Assembly (NCBI RefSeq): GCF_040812015.1
Contig: NZ_JBFNXJ010000006.1
Location: forward strand, 62,001-126,000
Direction of reading: 5' to 3'
Length of the DNA: 64,000 nt
DNA from: Chitinivorax sp. PXF-14
GTDB lineage: Bacteria; Pseudomonadota; Gammaproteobacteria; Burkholderiales; SCOH01
Shown here piece by piece: positions 33,825 to 43,743 of the stretch; positions within the stretch are counted from its first letter, which is position 1, and each line of letters starts with the position of its first letter. The notes beneath the pieces were generated by a model. The model did not search any database. It had not been told where the DNA came from and saw only the letters and a program-made list of their open reading frames with translations. A program made the translations under genes and the position numbers.

Positions 33825-34211
33825 ATGATTGATCATACTGGATTGAGCGTGAGTGACTACGGTGTCAGCAAGGCGTTCTATCAGGCTGCATTGGCGCCGC
33901 TCGGCTATTCTGTGTTGATGGAATTTACGGCTGAACAGACCGGTGGTTTTGAAGGGGCTGGCCTCGGTGTTGCCCCCACGCCGGATTTCTGGCTCAGCCG
34001 TGGCGAGCCGCAGAAGCCGCCGCTGCATATTGCTTTTCGTGCTGACAGCCGCGCCCAGGTCGATGCGTTTTACGCGGCGGCGATCAAGGCCGGTGGGCGG
34101 GATAACGGTGGCCCCGGTTTGCGTCCTCACTATCATCCAGATTACTACGGCGCATTCGTGTTCGACCCTGACGGCAACAATATCGAAGCCGTCTGCCATC
34201 TGCCCGAATGA
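33825..34211 (+). CDS. VOC superfamily protein (glyoxalase-like)
   Basis: A 128-residue single-domain vicinal-oxygen-chelate protein with two beta-alpha-beta-beta-beta halves: DHTGLSVSDY at the start and DYYGAFVFDPDGNNIEAVCH at the end. His and Glu in those segments are likely metal ligands. Family members include lactoylglutathione lyase, dioxygenases and antibiotic-resistance proteins, so the reaction is not assignable. It lies between argF and a CHMI-like gene with short gaps, so it is probably in the arg operon. Confidence 0.8.
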   Translation: MIDHTGLSVSDYGVSKAFYQAALAPLGYSVLMEFTAEQTGGFEGAGLGVAPTPDFWLSRGEPQKPPLHIAFRADSRAQVDAFYAAAIKAGGRDNGGPGLRPHYHPDYYGAFVFDPDGNNIEAVCHLPE

Positions 34212-34223
34212 GCAAGGTCATCC

Positions 34224-34586
34224 ATGCCGCATCTCGTGCTTGAATACACAGCGAATCTGGCCGGGCAGGTTGATCACCGTGCATTGTTTGGCAAGCTGCA
34301 CGCCACGATGATGGCGAGCGGCGAGTTCCGTCAGGAAGAGATCAAGAGCCGCGCCGTTCGGCTCGACGATTACTATATCGGCAATGGCGACCCGGAGAAT
34401 GCATTTGTGCACCTCAAGGTCTCCATGCTCGACAAGCGTGGCGATGTCGCCATGCAACGTATTGCCCAGAGCCTGCTGCCGGTGCTTGAAGATGGCTACC
34501 GGCAGGCATTTGAAACGCACAAGTGCCAGATTTGTGTCGAGGCTGTTGGCATGCAAACCGATTGTTACTTCAAAGTTGTTGCTTAA
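34224..34586 (+). CDS. 5-carboxymethyl-2-hydroxymuconate delta-isomerase family protein
   Basis: A 120-residue tautomerase-fold protein. After Met removal it would start with Pro (MPHLVLEYTANL), the catalytic residue of this superfamily, as in CHMI of the homoprotocatechuate pathway. Ending CYFKVV also fits. No other aromatic-degradation genes are present, and the gene lies 13 bp before argG, so the annotated pathway role is doubtful; it may serve a different tautomerisation or be a passenger in the operon. Confidence 0.8.
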   Translation: MPHLVLEYTANLAGQVDHRALFGKLHATMMASGEFRQEEIKSRAVRLDDYYIGNGDPENAFVHLKVSMLDKRGDVAMQRIAQSLLPVLEDGYRQAFETHKCQICVEAVGMQTDCYFKVVA

Positions 34587-34599
34587 GAAGGTTTAACCC

Positions 34600-35817
<1,218 letters not shown>

Positions 35818-35833
35818 CATCAGGCCTGACGTG

Positions 35834-35874
35834 ACGAACAGAAACGGCGCCCATAGGGCGCCGTTTCTGTTCGT
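35834..35874 (+). terminator. Long perfect hairpin terminator after argG
   Basis: A perfect 19-bp stem from 35834 to 35874 (arms begin ACGAACAGAAACGGC) closed by loop ATA. The U-run is included in the stem (GTTTCTGTT), which is unusual, but its position 16 bp after the stop marks it as the operon end. Confidence 0.8.
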
Positions 35875-36006
35875 ACAGGTGTTTGAATTGACGCAGCAAA
35901 ATGCTGCGCAGCAGCTAAGTATCTGTTAGTATTTATATCAGTAGCGCTGCTGCCCATTCAGATCGGCAGCAGCTTTATTTTGACCATTATTTTGTGCGTT
36001 GCAACA

Positions 36007-36204
36007 ATGAACGAAGAGCTCTTCACGGAATTGTCGCTGCAAATCTGCGTTACCGCCCTGATCCTGTACATGGGGTTCATCATTTACAATCTGGCGAAGG
36101 AATCCAAAGCCGGAAAATATGGAACCATGGTGATGTTCGGCACGCTTGGTTTTGGCGTGGTGGGCTTTCTGATCAAGACCGTGCTGACCAAGGTCATTGC
36201 GTAG
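36007..36204 (+). CDS. DUF2788 small membrane protein
   Basis: A 65-residue inner-membrane protein with two hydrophobic helices (about 10-28 and 42-62) joined by a short basic loop ([11 protein letters not shown]), matching DUF2788, which is confined largely to beta- and gammaproteobacteria. Its function is not known. ATG 36007 is the natural start, lacking a clear ribosome-binding site; a TTG at 35980 would add nine residues. ppnP follows 19 bp later. Confidence 0.75.
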   Translation: MNEELFTELSLQICVTALILYMGFIIYNLAKESKAGKYGTMVMFGTLGFGVVGFLIKTVLTKVIA

Positions 36205-36223
36205 TCAACTAACGGAGCAGGGT

Positions 36224-36538
36224 ATGTCTCTTCAATTCGATAATGTGAGCGTCGTCAAAAAGGCCAATGTCTATTTTGACGGCAAGTGTGTCAGCCACAC
36301 CGTGGCGTTTGCCGATGGCAGCCGCAAGTCGGTCGGCGTGATTTTGCCGTCGAGCTTGACTTTCAATACGGGCGCACCGGAAGTGATGGAGCTGATCGCC
36401 GGCAAGTGCAAGGTGAAGCTGGCTGGCGCTGCCGATTGGGTTGCCTATGAAGGTGGCCAGTCGTTCGATGTACCCGGCAACTCCTCGTTCCAGATCGAGG
36501 TGACGGAAACCCTCGATTACGTCTGTCACTTCGGTTAA
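36224..36538 (+). CDS. ppnP: Pyrimidine/purine nucleoside phosphorylase PpnP
   Basis: A 104-residue cupin-fold protein (former DUF1255/YaiE). Key stretches are [14 protein letters not shown], the central [23 protein letters not shown] and the C-terminal [16 protein letters not shown]. PpnP releases bases from several nucleosides using phosphate. GGAG lies seven bases before ATG 36224. It follows the DUF2788 gene closely and may be co-transcribed. The length is normal. Confidence 0.9.
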   Translation: MSLQFDNVSVVKKANVYFDGKCVSHTVAFADGSRKSVGVILPSSLTFNTGAPEVMELIAGKCKVKLAGAADWVAYEGGQSFDVPGNSSFQIEVTETLDYVCHFG

Positions 36539-36693
36539 GCCATAGCGCCGATATCGGAGCGATGTATATCAAAAGCCTGGCTCTGTGAGTCAGGCTTTTT
36601 TGTGCGTGGATGCAAAGCGGTGTACGACGCAGAATCTTCGGCTGTGAATCGAGTAAAATGAAACATTGGAAAACTGCATAGGAAGCTGGCGCA

Positions 36694-37179
36694 ATGCCCT
36701 CGTTTGATATTGTCTCGGAAGTGAATGAAGTCGAAGTCCGTAATGCCGTTGATCAGACAAACAAGGAAGTCGGCACGCGTTTTGACTTCAAGGGCAGTGA
36801 TGCCCGTGTCGAGCAGGCAGAGAAAGTCCTGACGATGTTTGCCGATACCGAGTTCCAGCTCGATCAGGTGAAGGATATTCTGAAAACCAAGCTGGCCAAA
36901 CGTGGTGTCGATATCCGCTGCCTGGATGAAGGCTCGGTGGAGAAGGTCAGCGGCAACAAGGTCAAGCAGGCGATCACGGTCAAGGTCGGCATCGAGACCG
37001 AACTGGCAAAGAAGATCGTAAGGCTGATCAAGGATAGCAAGCTCAAGGTGCAGGCCAGTATCCAGGGTGATGCAGTACGTGTGTCGGGTGCCAAGCGAGA
37101 TATCCTGCAAGATGCCATTGCGCTTGCACGCAAGGAAATCACCGAGTTCCCGTTGCAGTTCCAGAATTTCCGAGATTGA
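36694..37179 (+). CDS. yajQ: YajQ family nucleotide-binding protein
   Basis: A 161-residue protein of the UPF0234/YajQ family, two ferredoxin-like domains that bind nucleic acid or, in Xanthomonas, cyclic di-GMP. The opening [20 protein letters not shown] and the ending [11 protein letters not shown] are diagnostic. In a window that also has HD-GYP and HDOD genes a c-di-GMP link is possible but unproven. A ribosome-binding AGGAAG is present. A retropepsin-like gene follows in 12 bp and may share the transcript. Confidence 0.92.
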   Translation: MPSFDIVSEVNEVEVRNAVDQTNKEVGTRFDFKGSDARVEQAEKVLTMFADTEFQLDQVKDILKTKLAKRGVDIRCLDEGSVEKVSGNKVKQAITVKVGIETELAKKIVRLIKDSKLKVQASIQGDAVRVSGAKRDILQDAIALARKEITEFPLQFQNFRD

Positions 37180-37191
37180 TCGGAGCATGTG

Positions 37192-37827
37192 ATGAAGCTT
37201 GAGTTTGCCGTTGTGCTGGCGCTGCTGACCTCACCCGTTGCCGCAACCGAGGTTGCCCTGGTCGGCATGATGGGGCAGAAGGCGCTGGTCTCGATCGACG
37301 GAGGCAAGGAACGCATTCTGACCGCGGGCCAATCGACCTCCGAAGGTGTGCGCTATCTCGGCCCGGAAGGTGGCCGTGCCCTATTCGAGGTCAACGGCAA
37401 GCGCAAGGCGCTGACGCTGGGAGAGGCGGCTTATCGCAGCAGCGGCGACAGTGGCGCAGGCAAGACCGTGCTTCAATCCGATGGACAGGGGCATTTTCTG
37501 ACCGATGTCATGATCAACGGGGCGACAGTGCGTGGCCTAGTCGATACCGGGGCGACCTATGTCTCGATGAGCATGTCGCAAGCCAGATCGCTGGGCATCA
37601 AGCTTGATGGGGCTCCCAAGGGGGCCATGCAGACGGCCAACGGCGCGGTGCCGGCCTATCTCGTCAAGTTGCAGTCGGTCAAGGTTGGTGATATCACGCT
37701 CTCCAATATCGACGGATTGGTGAGCGCGGGCGATCAGGGCGGGGTCGTGTTGATCGGCATGAGCTTTCTGAACCGCCTGTCGATGCAACGTGATGGCGAG
37801 AAGATGGTGCTGACCAAGCGTTACTGA
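37192..37827 (+). CDS. Retropepsin-like aspartic protease, periplasmic (TIGR02281-type)
   Basis: A 211-residue exported protein. The signal peptide (about 1-19, cut near VAA) is followed by a small N-terminal beta domain, and the C-terminal half is a retropepsin-like single-Asp domain: LVDTGATYVSMS (catalytic DTGA) and IGMSFLNRLSM, as in clan AA aspartic proteases, which act as dimers. Substrate unknown. ATG 37192 is preferred: GGAG sits six bases upstream, whereas GTG 37189 is too close. A terminator follows. Confidence 0.85.
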   Translation: MKLEFAVVLALLTSPVAATEVALVGMMGQKALVSIDGGKERILTAGQSTSEGVRYLGPEGGRALFEVNGKRKALTLGEAAYRSSGDSGAGKTVLQSDGQGHFLTDVMINGATVRGLVDTGATYVSMSMSQARSLGIKLDGAPKGAMQTANGAVPAYLVKLQSVKVGDITLSNIDGLVSAGDQGGVVLIGMSFLNRLSMQRDGEKMVLTKRY

Positions 37828-37849
37828 TGCGCGGTCCACCCGTCGGCGC

Positions 37850-37889
37850 AATAGAAAAAGGCCACCAAGTCTGCTGGCCTTTTTCTATT
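37850..37889. terminator. Bidirectional terminator between the protease gene and sspB
   Basis: A 15-bp perfect stem (arms start AATAGAAAAAGGCCA) with a ten-base loop. Its arms contain A5 and T5 runs, so it works on either strand; it overlaps the last codons of sspB. Confidence 0.88.
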
Positions 37890-38286
37890 TGATGACCTGC
37901 AGCTTTGCACGGCCCTTGGGGCGGTCGTCCGTTGGTGCCGCTGGCGGCGGCGCCTCCGGCGGCTCGGCCTGCTCCTCGATGTCGAAGCTCATGCCACCGC
38001 CCGTCTCGCGGGCAAAAATCGAAATTACGGCGCCGACCGGGACGACGATGTCGCGCGAGACCCCGCCGAAGCGTGTCGAGAAACTGACCCAGTCGTTGCC
38101 GATGTCGAGATTACGCGTCGCCCCATAACTCACGTTCAGGACGATCTGGTCATCCTTCACATACTCAAGCGGCACCTGCACCTTGTCGCCAATCACGGCA
38201 ACGGCCAGATACGGCGTGTAGTTATTGTCCACGCACCATTGATGGATGGCCCGGATCAGATACGGCTTGGTCGAGATCTCGCTCAT
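37885..38286 (-). CDS. sspB: ClpXP protease specificity-enhancing factor SspB
   Basis: A 133-residue adaptor that delivers ssrA-tagged proteins to ClpXP. The fold-defining segments are PYLIRAIHQWCVDNNYTPYLAV and VSFSTRFGGVSRDIVVPVGAV; an acidic Pro-rich linker ends in the ClpX-binding tail RAKLQVIK. AGGAG lies seven bases before the ATG. It follows sspA on the minus strand after 23 bp, the usual operon order downstream of petABC. Confidence 0.93.
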   Translation of the reverse strand: MSEISTKPYLIRAIHQWCVDNNYTPYLAVAVIGDKVQVPLEYVKDDQIVLNVSYGATRNLDIGNDWVSFSTRFGGVSRDIVVPVGAVISIFARETGGGMSFDIEEQAEPPEAPPPAAPTDDRPKGRAKLQVIK

Positions 38287-38309
38287 CGGCTTGCTCCTGG
38301 CTATTGCAC

Positions 38310-38915
38310 TTACTTGCGCATCGCCTTTTCGGCTGGGGTCAGCGAATCGATAAAGGCCTGGCGGCTGAACAGGCGCTCAGCATACTTCAGCAGGTGCGGA
38401 TTGGGTTTGCCGAACTCGATACCGTAATGCTCCAGGCGCCACAGCAGCGGAGCCACGGCCACATCGAGCATGGAGAATTCGTCGCCCAGCATGTATTTCT
38501 GCTTGGAGAAGACCGGTGCGATCTGGCTCAGGTTGTCGCTGATCGCCTTGCGCGCCTTTTCCTGATCCTTCTTGCTGCTGCCGCCATTTTCCAGTACGCG
38601 CACATAGCCAAACAGCTCTTGCTCGAAACGATGCAGGAACAGGCGCGCGCGCGCACGCATGATCGGGTCGGCCGGCATCAGTTGCGGGTGCGGGAAGCGC
38701 TCGTCGATGTACTCGTTGATGATATTGGCTTCGTGCAGGATCAGATCGCGCTCGATCAGGACAGGAACCTCGTTGTACGGGTTCATGATGGCCAGATCTT
38801 CGGGTTTGTTGTGGATATCCACATCGTTGATCTGGAAGTCCATGCCCTTTTCGAACAGGACGATGCGGCAGCGATGGCTGAACGGGCAAGTGGTGCCGGA
38901 GTACAGAGTCATCAT
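38310..38915 (-). CDS. sspA: Stringent starvation protein A (GST fold)
   Basis: A 201-residue glutathione-S-transferase-like protein that binds RNA polymerase and alters transcription in stationary phase. It starts MMTLYSGTTCPFSHRCRIV, the conserved SspA opening; the middle NPYNEVPVLIERD corresponds to the thioredoxin-fold cis-Pro region, and helices fill the C-terminal half. It lies between petC and sspB in a conserved order, but a terminator upstream (39024-39050) suggests its own promoter in the 158-bp gap. Confidence 0.93.
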   Translation of the reverse strand: MMTLYSGTTCPFSHRCRIVLFEKGMDFQINDVDIHNKPEDLAIMNPYNEVPVLIERDLILHEANIINEYIDERFPHPQLMPADPIMRARARLFLHRFEQELFGYVRVLENGGSSKKDQEKARKAISDNLSQIAPVFSKQKYMLGDEFSMLDVAVAPLLWRLEHYGIEFGKPNPHLLKYAERLFSRQAFIDSLTPAEKAMRK

Positions 38916-39023
38916 GGTGAAGGGGGCCCTCGGTGTTGCGTGAATTTGACAGGGAATTGGCTATTTTATCAAATTGACAATGGCAATTTCCAGTGTTTAT
39001 CGTCAAGCCTTTGTTTATATAAA

Positions 39024-39050
39024 GAAAAACGGGGAGCAAAGGCTCCCCGT
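39024..39050 (-). terminator. Terminator of petABC
   Basis: Minus-strand stem ACGGGGAGC / GCTCCCCGT with a four-base loop followed by TTTTTCTTT, directly after petC. Confidence 0.9.
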
Positions 39051-39073
39051 TCTCACTGCGTTGCACTGCAGGC

Positions 39074-39829
39074 TTAGTGCACGTCTTTCCAGTACTCTTT
39101 CTTGAGAGCGTAGGACAGCGGTACCAGCACTAGGATCAGGAACAGCAGGACCACATAGCCAATGGTCTCACGCTTGTTCTGCGCGGGCTCACCCATGTAG
39201 ACAAGGTAATTGACCAGATCATTGACCATTTGGTCGTAGTCCGCGGTATTGGCCTTGCCGTCCTTGAGGCTGGTCAGTGTGCCGGCCTTGACCAGCTTCA
39301 CTTCCTTCTCTTCGTGGCCTTCGGCATTCTTCTTGATCTCGACCTGCTGCTCGCCCTGCAGCTCGTACAGGACGTGCGGCATGCCGACCTTGTCGAACAC
39401 CGTGTTGTTCCAGCCAGTCGGGCGGCTGTCGTCGCGATAGAAGCCGCGCAGATAGGTGTAAAGCCAGTCGGCGCCACGCGAACGGGCGATCACGGTCAGG
39501 TCCGGCGGTGCTGCACCGAGCCATTCCTTGGCATCCTTGCTGGTCATGGATACCTTCATCAGATCACCGATCTTGGCATCGGGGCTGAACAGGAAGTTTT
39601 CCTTGATCTGCTGTTCGGTCAGGCCCAGGTCCTGCAGACGGTTGTAGCGCATGTAGCCGGCGCTATGGCAGTTCAGGCAGTAGTTGACGAAGGTCTTGGC
39701 ACCGCGCTGCAGCGACTCATAGTCGCGGGTGTTGACCTGAGCTTTGTCGAGATGAACATCCTCGTTGGCAAAGGCCATGACCGGCACGACCAGCAGCGCA
39801 AGCAGAAATTTGCTAATCAGTTTTTTCAT
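39074..39829 (-). CDS. petC: Cytochrome c1 subunit of the bc1 complex
   Basis: A 251-residue periplasmic cytochrome anchored by one C-terminal helix. Signal peptide (about 1-21, ending AFA), haem c site CLNCH (about 51-55), methionine ligand region PHVLYELQG and a C-terminal hydrophobic helix (about 225-243) before a basic KKEYWKDVH tail. It passes electrons from the Rieske protein to a soluble cytochrome c. It is the last gene of petABC, 14 bp after petB. Confidence 0.95.
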   Translation of the reverse strand: MKKLISKFLLALLVVPVMAFANEDVHLDKAQVNTRDYESLQRGAKTFVNYCLNCHSAGYMRYNRLQDLGLTEQQIKENFLFSPDAKIGDLMKVSMTSKDAKEWLGAAPPDLTVIARSRGADWLYTYLRGFYRDDSRPTGWNNTVFDKVGMPHVLYELQGEQQVEIKKNAEGHEEKEVKLVKAGTLTSLKDGKANTADYDQMVNDLVNYLVYMGEPAQNKRETIGYVVLLFLILVLVPLSYALKKEYWKDVH

Positions 39830-39843
39830 CTTGTTGTGCTCCC

Positions 39844-41079
39844 TTAACCGGTCACGCGATCCGGTACTGGCTTGGTCGAGTCATTCTTGGTGTACCACGG
39901 CATCAGGAAGAAGAAGCCGAAATAGATGAACGACAGGATCTGGGCCACGATGGTGCGGGCATTGGTCGTCGGCAGTGCGCCGAGGATGCCAAGGCCAATG
40001 AATGCAACGACAAACAGTGCCAGTGCGATCTTGAACTTGGGGCCGCGGTAGCGGATCGACTTCACCGGGCTCTTGTCCAGCCACGGCAGGAAGGCGATGA
40101 CGACGACAGCCACGCCCATGGCGATCACGCCCCAAACCTGGGTGCCGGCGAACGACGGCACCGCACGCAGAATGGCGTAGAACGGCGTGAAATACCATAC
40201 TGGCGCAATGTGCGGCGGTGTCTTCAGCGGGTCGGCCGGGATGAAGTTGTTGTCTTCCAGGAAGTAGCCGAAGAAGTTGGGCAGGAAGAACACGATCGCG
40301 CTGAACACCACCAGGAACACGGCCACGCCGAAGATGTCCTTGACCGTGTAGTACGGGTGGAACGGGATGCCGTCGAGCGGAATGCCGGTCTTCGGGTCCT
40401 TGTTCTTCTTGATCTCGATGCCATCCGGGTTGTTCGAGCCGACTTCGTGCAGTGCCACGAGGTGGGCAACGATCAGCAGCAGCAGGACCAGCGGAACGGC
40501 GATGACGTGCAGCGCGAAGAAGCGGTTCAGCGTTGCATCGGATACGACGAAGTCACCACGAATCCAGGTCGACAGATCCGGGCCGATGACCGGGATCGAT
40601 GCGAACAGGTTGACGATTACCTGGGCGCCCCAGAACGACATCTGGCCCCACGGCAGCAGGTAACCCATGAAGGCTTCCGCCATCAGGCACAGGAAGATCA
40701 GCATGCCGAATACCCACACCAGTTCGCGTGGCTGACGGAACGAGCCGTACAGCAGGCCGCGGAACATGTGCAGATAGACCACGACAAAGAACATCGAGGC
40801 GCCGGTCGAGTGCATGTAGCGGATGATCCAGCCGCCCGACACGTCGCGCATGATGTATTCGACGGAGGCGAAAGCCTGGGCGGCATCCGGCTTGTAGTTC
40901 ATCGTCAGGAAGATGCCGGTGACGATTTGCAGCACCAGTACGAGCAGGGCCAGCGAGCCGAAGAAGTACCAGAAGTTGAAGTTTTTCGGCGCGTAGTATT
41001 CCGAAATGTGCGCCTTCCAGGTTGCGGTGAGCGGGAAGCGCTCATCGATCCAGTTGAGGACCTTGTTTTCAGTCGTCAT
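39844..41079 (-). CDS. petB: Cytochrome b subunit of the bc1 complex
   Basis: A 411-residue integral membrane protein with eight or nine helices. The four haem-ligand histidines sit in RYMHSTGAS and YLHMFRG (helix B) and in FALHVIAVP and VALHEVGSNNP (helix D). It holds the quinol-oxidising and quinone-reducing sites of complex III. It is unsplit, as in most beta- and alphaproteobacteria. It follows petA after 12 bp and precedes petC by 14 bp. Confidence 0.97.
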   Translation of the reverse strand: MTTENKVLNWIDERFPLTATWKAHISEYYAPKNFNFWYFFGSLALLVLVLQIVTGIFLTMNYKPDAAQAFASVEYIMRDVSGGWIIRYMHSTGASMFFVVVYLHMFRGLLYGSFRQPRELVWVFGMLIFLCLMAEAFMGYLLPWGQMSFWGAQVIVNLFASIPVIGPDLSTWIRGDFVVSDATLNRFFALHVIAVPLVLLLLIVAHLVALHEVGSNNPDGIEIKKNKDPKTGIPLDGIPFHPYYTVKDIFGVAVFLVVFSAIVFFLPNFFGYFLEDNNFIPADPLKTPPHIAPVWYFTPFYAILRAVPSFAGTQVWGVIAMGVAVVVIAFLPWLDKSPVKSIRYRGPKFKIALALFVVAFIGLGILGALPTTNARTIVAQILSFIYFGFFFLMPWYTKNDSTKPVPDRVTG

Positions 41080-41091
41080 GTCGTGGCTTCC

Positions 41092-41676
41092 TTATTTGTC
41101 TTCACCGACGAGGACACGGGTGTCGCTCAGGTATTTGTGCGGCGGAATGACGAGGTTGCTCGGTGCCGGAACGCCCTTGTAGACGCGGCCTGCGAGGTCG
41201 AACTTGGAGCCGTGACAGGGGCAGTAGAAGCCGCCGAGCCATTCCGGGCCCAGATCGGCTGGCGCCAGATCGGGGCGGAAGGTCGGCGAACAGCCCAGGT
41301 GTGTACAGATGCCGACGGCGATCCAGATTTCCGGCTTGATCGAGCGGCCGGCATTCTTGGCGTAGTCAGGCTGCTGGTCCGCATCCGACTTCGGGTCTGC
41401 GAGCTTGTCGTCGAGCTTGACCAGGTTGGCGAGCTGCTCCTTGGTGCGGTTGACAATCCAGACTGGCTTGCCGCGCCATTCGACGTTGATCTTCTGGCCA
41501 GGCTCGAGTTTGCTGATATCGACCTCTACCGGTGCGCCGGCCGCTTTGGCTCGTTCGCTCGGGAAGAAGCTGATCAGAAACGGCGTCGCCACCCCGGCAG
41601 CCGCCACGGCGCCAGCGGCACCGGTTGCCGCGACAAGAAAGCGGCGCTTGCTGTTATCGACAGGTGTATCGCTCAT
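41092..41676 (-). CDS. petA: Rieske iron-sulfur subunit of the bc1 complex
   Basis: A 194-residue protein with an uncleaved Tat-type anchor (SKRRFLVAATGAAG, twin Arg, then a hydrophobic helix) and a Rieske domain: cluster ligands in CTHLGC and CPCHGS. It takes electrons from quinol and needs the Tat pathway encoded 3 kb away. ATG 41676 has AGGA with six-base spacing; ATG 41682 would abut the ribosome-binding site. An unusual dyad lies about 50 bp upstream. It is the first gene of the petABC operon. Confidence 0.95.
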   Translation of the reverse strand: MSDTPVDNSKRRFLVAATGAAGAVAAAGVATPFLISFFPSERAKAAGAPVEVDISKLEPGQKINVEWRGKPVWIVNRTKEQLANLVKLDDKLADPKSDADQQPDYAKNAGRSIKPEIWIAVGICTHLGCSPTFRPDLAPADLGPEWLGGFYCPCHGSKFDLAGRVYKGVPAPSNLVIPPHKYLSDTRVLVGEDK

Positions 41677-41716
41677 CGTCATTCCTAAATGATGGAAACC
41701 ATTACCCTAAAACTCT

Positions 41717-41753
41717 CGGATTTTACCCGATATCACTACCCGGGTAAAACCCG
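41717..41753. promoter_or_regulatory. Large imperfect dyad upstream of petABC
   Basis: Arms CGGATTTTACCCG (41717-41729) and CGGGTAAAACCCG (41741-41753) pair in 12 of 13 positions around an 11-base spacer. It lies 40-77 bp before the petA ATG, where an operator would control the promoter. No T-run follows, so termination for nif3 is less likely. Confidence 0.55.
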
Positions 41754-41804
41754 TAGAGCCTTGTTGGAAGGGGGAATCCGCGAAGTTGTGGGGGTGGGGG
41801 CCGC

Positions 41805-42554
41805 TTATGCCGGGCTATCGATGTCGACGAAGTGGTGAGCCAGATCAAATCGCTCGGCCAGATGTCTGCCCAGCGCATCTATGCCGTAGCGCTCAGTCGC
41901 ATGATGGCCCGCCGCGATGAACAGCGTGCCGGCCTCGCGTGCGGTGTGGACGACGGGCTCGGAGATTTCTCCGGTCAGGTAGGCGTCGACGCCCTGCAAC
42001 AGGGCATCGTTGAAATAGCCCTGCGCGCCACCGGTGCACCAGGCGATGCGTCGAATTGGCGTGGAGGCCTCGCCGACCATCAGTGGGGGACGCTGCAAGG
42101 CCGCTTCGATGCGCGCTCCCAGCTCCGTGGCGGAAAGCGCTTGGGGGAGGGTGCCGACCGCACCCAGCGCCTGATCGCCGAAATTACCCTCGACGCTCAG
42201 GCCGAGGCGCAAGCCCAGTTGCGCGTTGTTGCCGAGTTCGGGGTGGGCATCGAGTGGCAGGTGATAGCCAAACAGGTTGATATCGTGCGCCAGGAGCTGT
42301 GCGATGCGCTGCCGTTTGATGCCAACGATGCGTGCATCCTCATTTTTCCAGAAAAAACCGTGGTGAACGAGAATCGCATCGGCACCAAGCTCGATTGCCT
42401 GCTCGATCAGCTGCCGGTTGGCGGTCACGCCGGTGACGATGGTCTGGATCTGCTCCCGGCCTTCGACTTGCAGGCCATTGGGGGCATAGTCCTTGAAGCG
42501 CCAGACTTCGAGCAGTTGCTGTGTATAATTTTCCAATTCCTGGCGCGTGACCAT
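41805..42554 (-). CDS. Nif3-like dinuclear metal-centre protein (DUF34)
   Basis: A 249-residue member of the Nif3/YbgI family. Metal-binding segments LVHHGFFWK (about 62-70) and AGHHATERYG (near the C-terminus) are intact. Members form hexamers with two metal ions and are suspected GTP cyclohydrolase-like or hydrolase enzymes, but the substrate is not settled. GGAAG lies before ATG 42554. The start is only 13 bp from the divergent HtrA-like gene. Its presence next to petABC follows the betaproteobacterial order. Confidence 0.9.
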   Translation of the reverse strand: MVTRQELENYTQQLLEVWRFKDYAPNGLQVEGREQIQTIVTGVTANRQLIEQAIELGADAILVHHGFFWKNEDARIVGIKRQRIAQLLAHDINLFGYHLPLDAHPELGNNAQLGLRLGLSVEGNFGDQALGAVGTLPQALSATELGARIEAALQRPPLMVGEASTPIRRIAWCTGGAQGYFNDALLQGVDAYLTGEISEPVVHTAREAGTLFIAAGHHATERYGIDALGRHLAERFDLAHHFVDIDSPA

Positions 42555-42567
42555 CTGAACTTCCCGC

Positions 42568-43737
42568 ATGTTGAAAAAACTCTGGCTGATTTTCGCACAA
42601 AGCGCCACGGTCGCGTTGGCGCTCTGGTTTGTCGTGTCGCTGGCCCACCCGGACTGGCTGGGGCGGCGCGAACCGCAACAGGTCGTGACCTTGAGGGAGG
42701 CCTCTCAGCCAAACTCGGTCGCCGCCCCTCGCGAGCGTGGCCCAGTTTCCTATCGTGATGCTGCGGCAAAGGCCCAGCCGGCGGTGGTCAACATCTACAC
42801 CAGCAAGGAAGTGAAGGTACCGCGTCACCCGCTGGCCAATGATCCTTTCTTCCGCCAGTTTTTCGGCGATCGCGGCATGGCGACGCAGCGTGCGTCAAGC
42901 CTGGGCTCCGGCGTGATCGTCAGCGACGAGGGCTACATCGTCACCAACCATCACGTGGTCAAGGCGGCGGACGAAATCGAGGTGGCGCTGGCCGATGGCC
43001 GGACTGCGTCCGCGAAATTGGTCGGCACCGACCCGGAAACCGATCTGGCGGTCATCCGAGTCGGCTTGGACAAACTCCCGGTGATGACCTTGGCCGACTC
43101 CGACAAGTTGGCTGTCGGTGATGTGACGCTGGCCATCGGCAACCCGTTCGGTGTGGGCCAGACCGTGACGATGGGGATCGTCAGCGCGCTGGGGCGCAGC
43201 CAGCTTGGCATCAACACCTTTGAGAACTTCATCCAGACGGATGCCGCGATCAATCCCGGTAACTCCGGTGGTGCGTTGATCGATGTCGACGGCAATCTGG
43301 TCGGCATCAACACTGCCATTTATTCGCAAAGTGGTGGCTCGCTGGGTATCGGGTTTGCCATACCGGCCAATTCCGTACGGCAGATCATGGAACAGATCAT
43401 CCGTAACGGCACGGTGACACGCGGCTGGATCGGCGTCGAAATGCGCCCGCTCAACGCCGAGCTGGCGGTTGCCTATGGTTTGAAGCAGGGGGCCGGTGTG
43501 CTGGTGTCGGGGATTGTGCGTGACGGGCCGGCGCATCAGGCCGGCCTGTTGCCTGGCGACGTGCTGGTGGAAGTGGCGCGGCAGCCTGTCGGCGATGTGG
43601 CGGGGGCCATGAACCGGATTGCCGCGCTGTCACCGGGCACGCGCCTGCAGCTGGGCGTGATGCGCGACGGGCAGCGGATCGAGGTCGAATCGGTGGTGGC
43701 GAGGCGGCCGCACTTCAGCCGCAATGGCCTGGAGTGA
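42568..43737 (+). CDS. HtrA/DegS-type membrane-anchored serine protease with one PDZ
   Basis: A 389-residue protease. A single N-terminal hydrophobic helix (about 5-27) anchors it, with the rest periplasmic. The catalytic triad is His about 129 (TNHHVV), Asp about 159 (PETDLAV) and Ser about 233 (NPGNSGGAL). One PDZ domain follows (about 285-375). One PDZ plus an anchor suits DegS, which senses misfolded porins and starts sigma-E activation, while the sequence is also DegQ-like. It sits opposite nif3 and converges with tatC six bases away. Confidence 0.9.
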   Translation: MLKKLWLIFAQSATVALALWFVVSLAHPDWLGRREPQQVVTLREASQPNSVAAPRERGPVSYRDAAAKAQPAVVNIYTSKEVKVPRHPLANDPFFRQFFGDRGMATQRASSLGSGVIVSDEGYIVTNHHVVKAADEIEVALADGRTASAKLVGTDPETDLAVIRVGLDKLPVMTLADSDKLAVGDVTLAIGNPFGVGQTVTMGIVSALGRSQLGINTFENFIQTDAAINPGNSGGALIDVDGNLVGINTAIYSQSGGSLGIGFAIPANSVRQIMEQIIRNGTVTRGWIGVEMRPLNAELAVAYGLKQGAGVLVSGIVRDGPAHQAGLLPGDVLVEVARQPVGDVAGAMNRIAALSPGTRLQLGVMRDGQRIEVESVVARRPHFSRNGLE

Positions 43738-43743
43738 AGCGGC

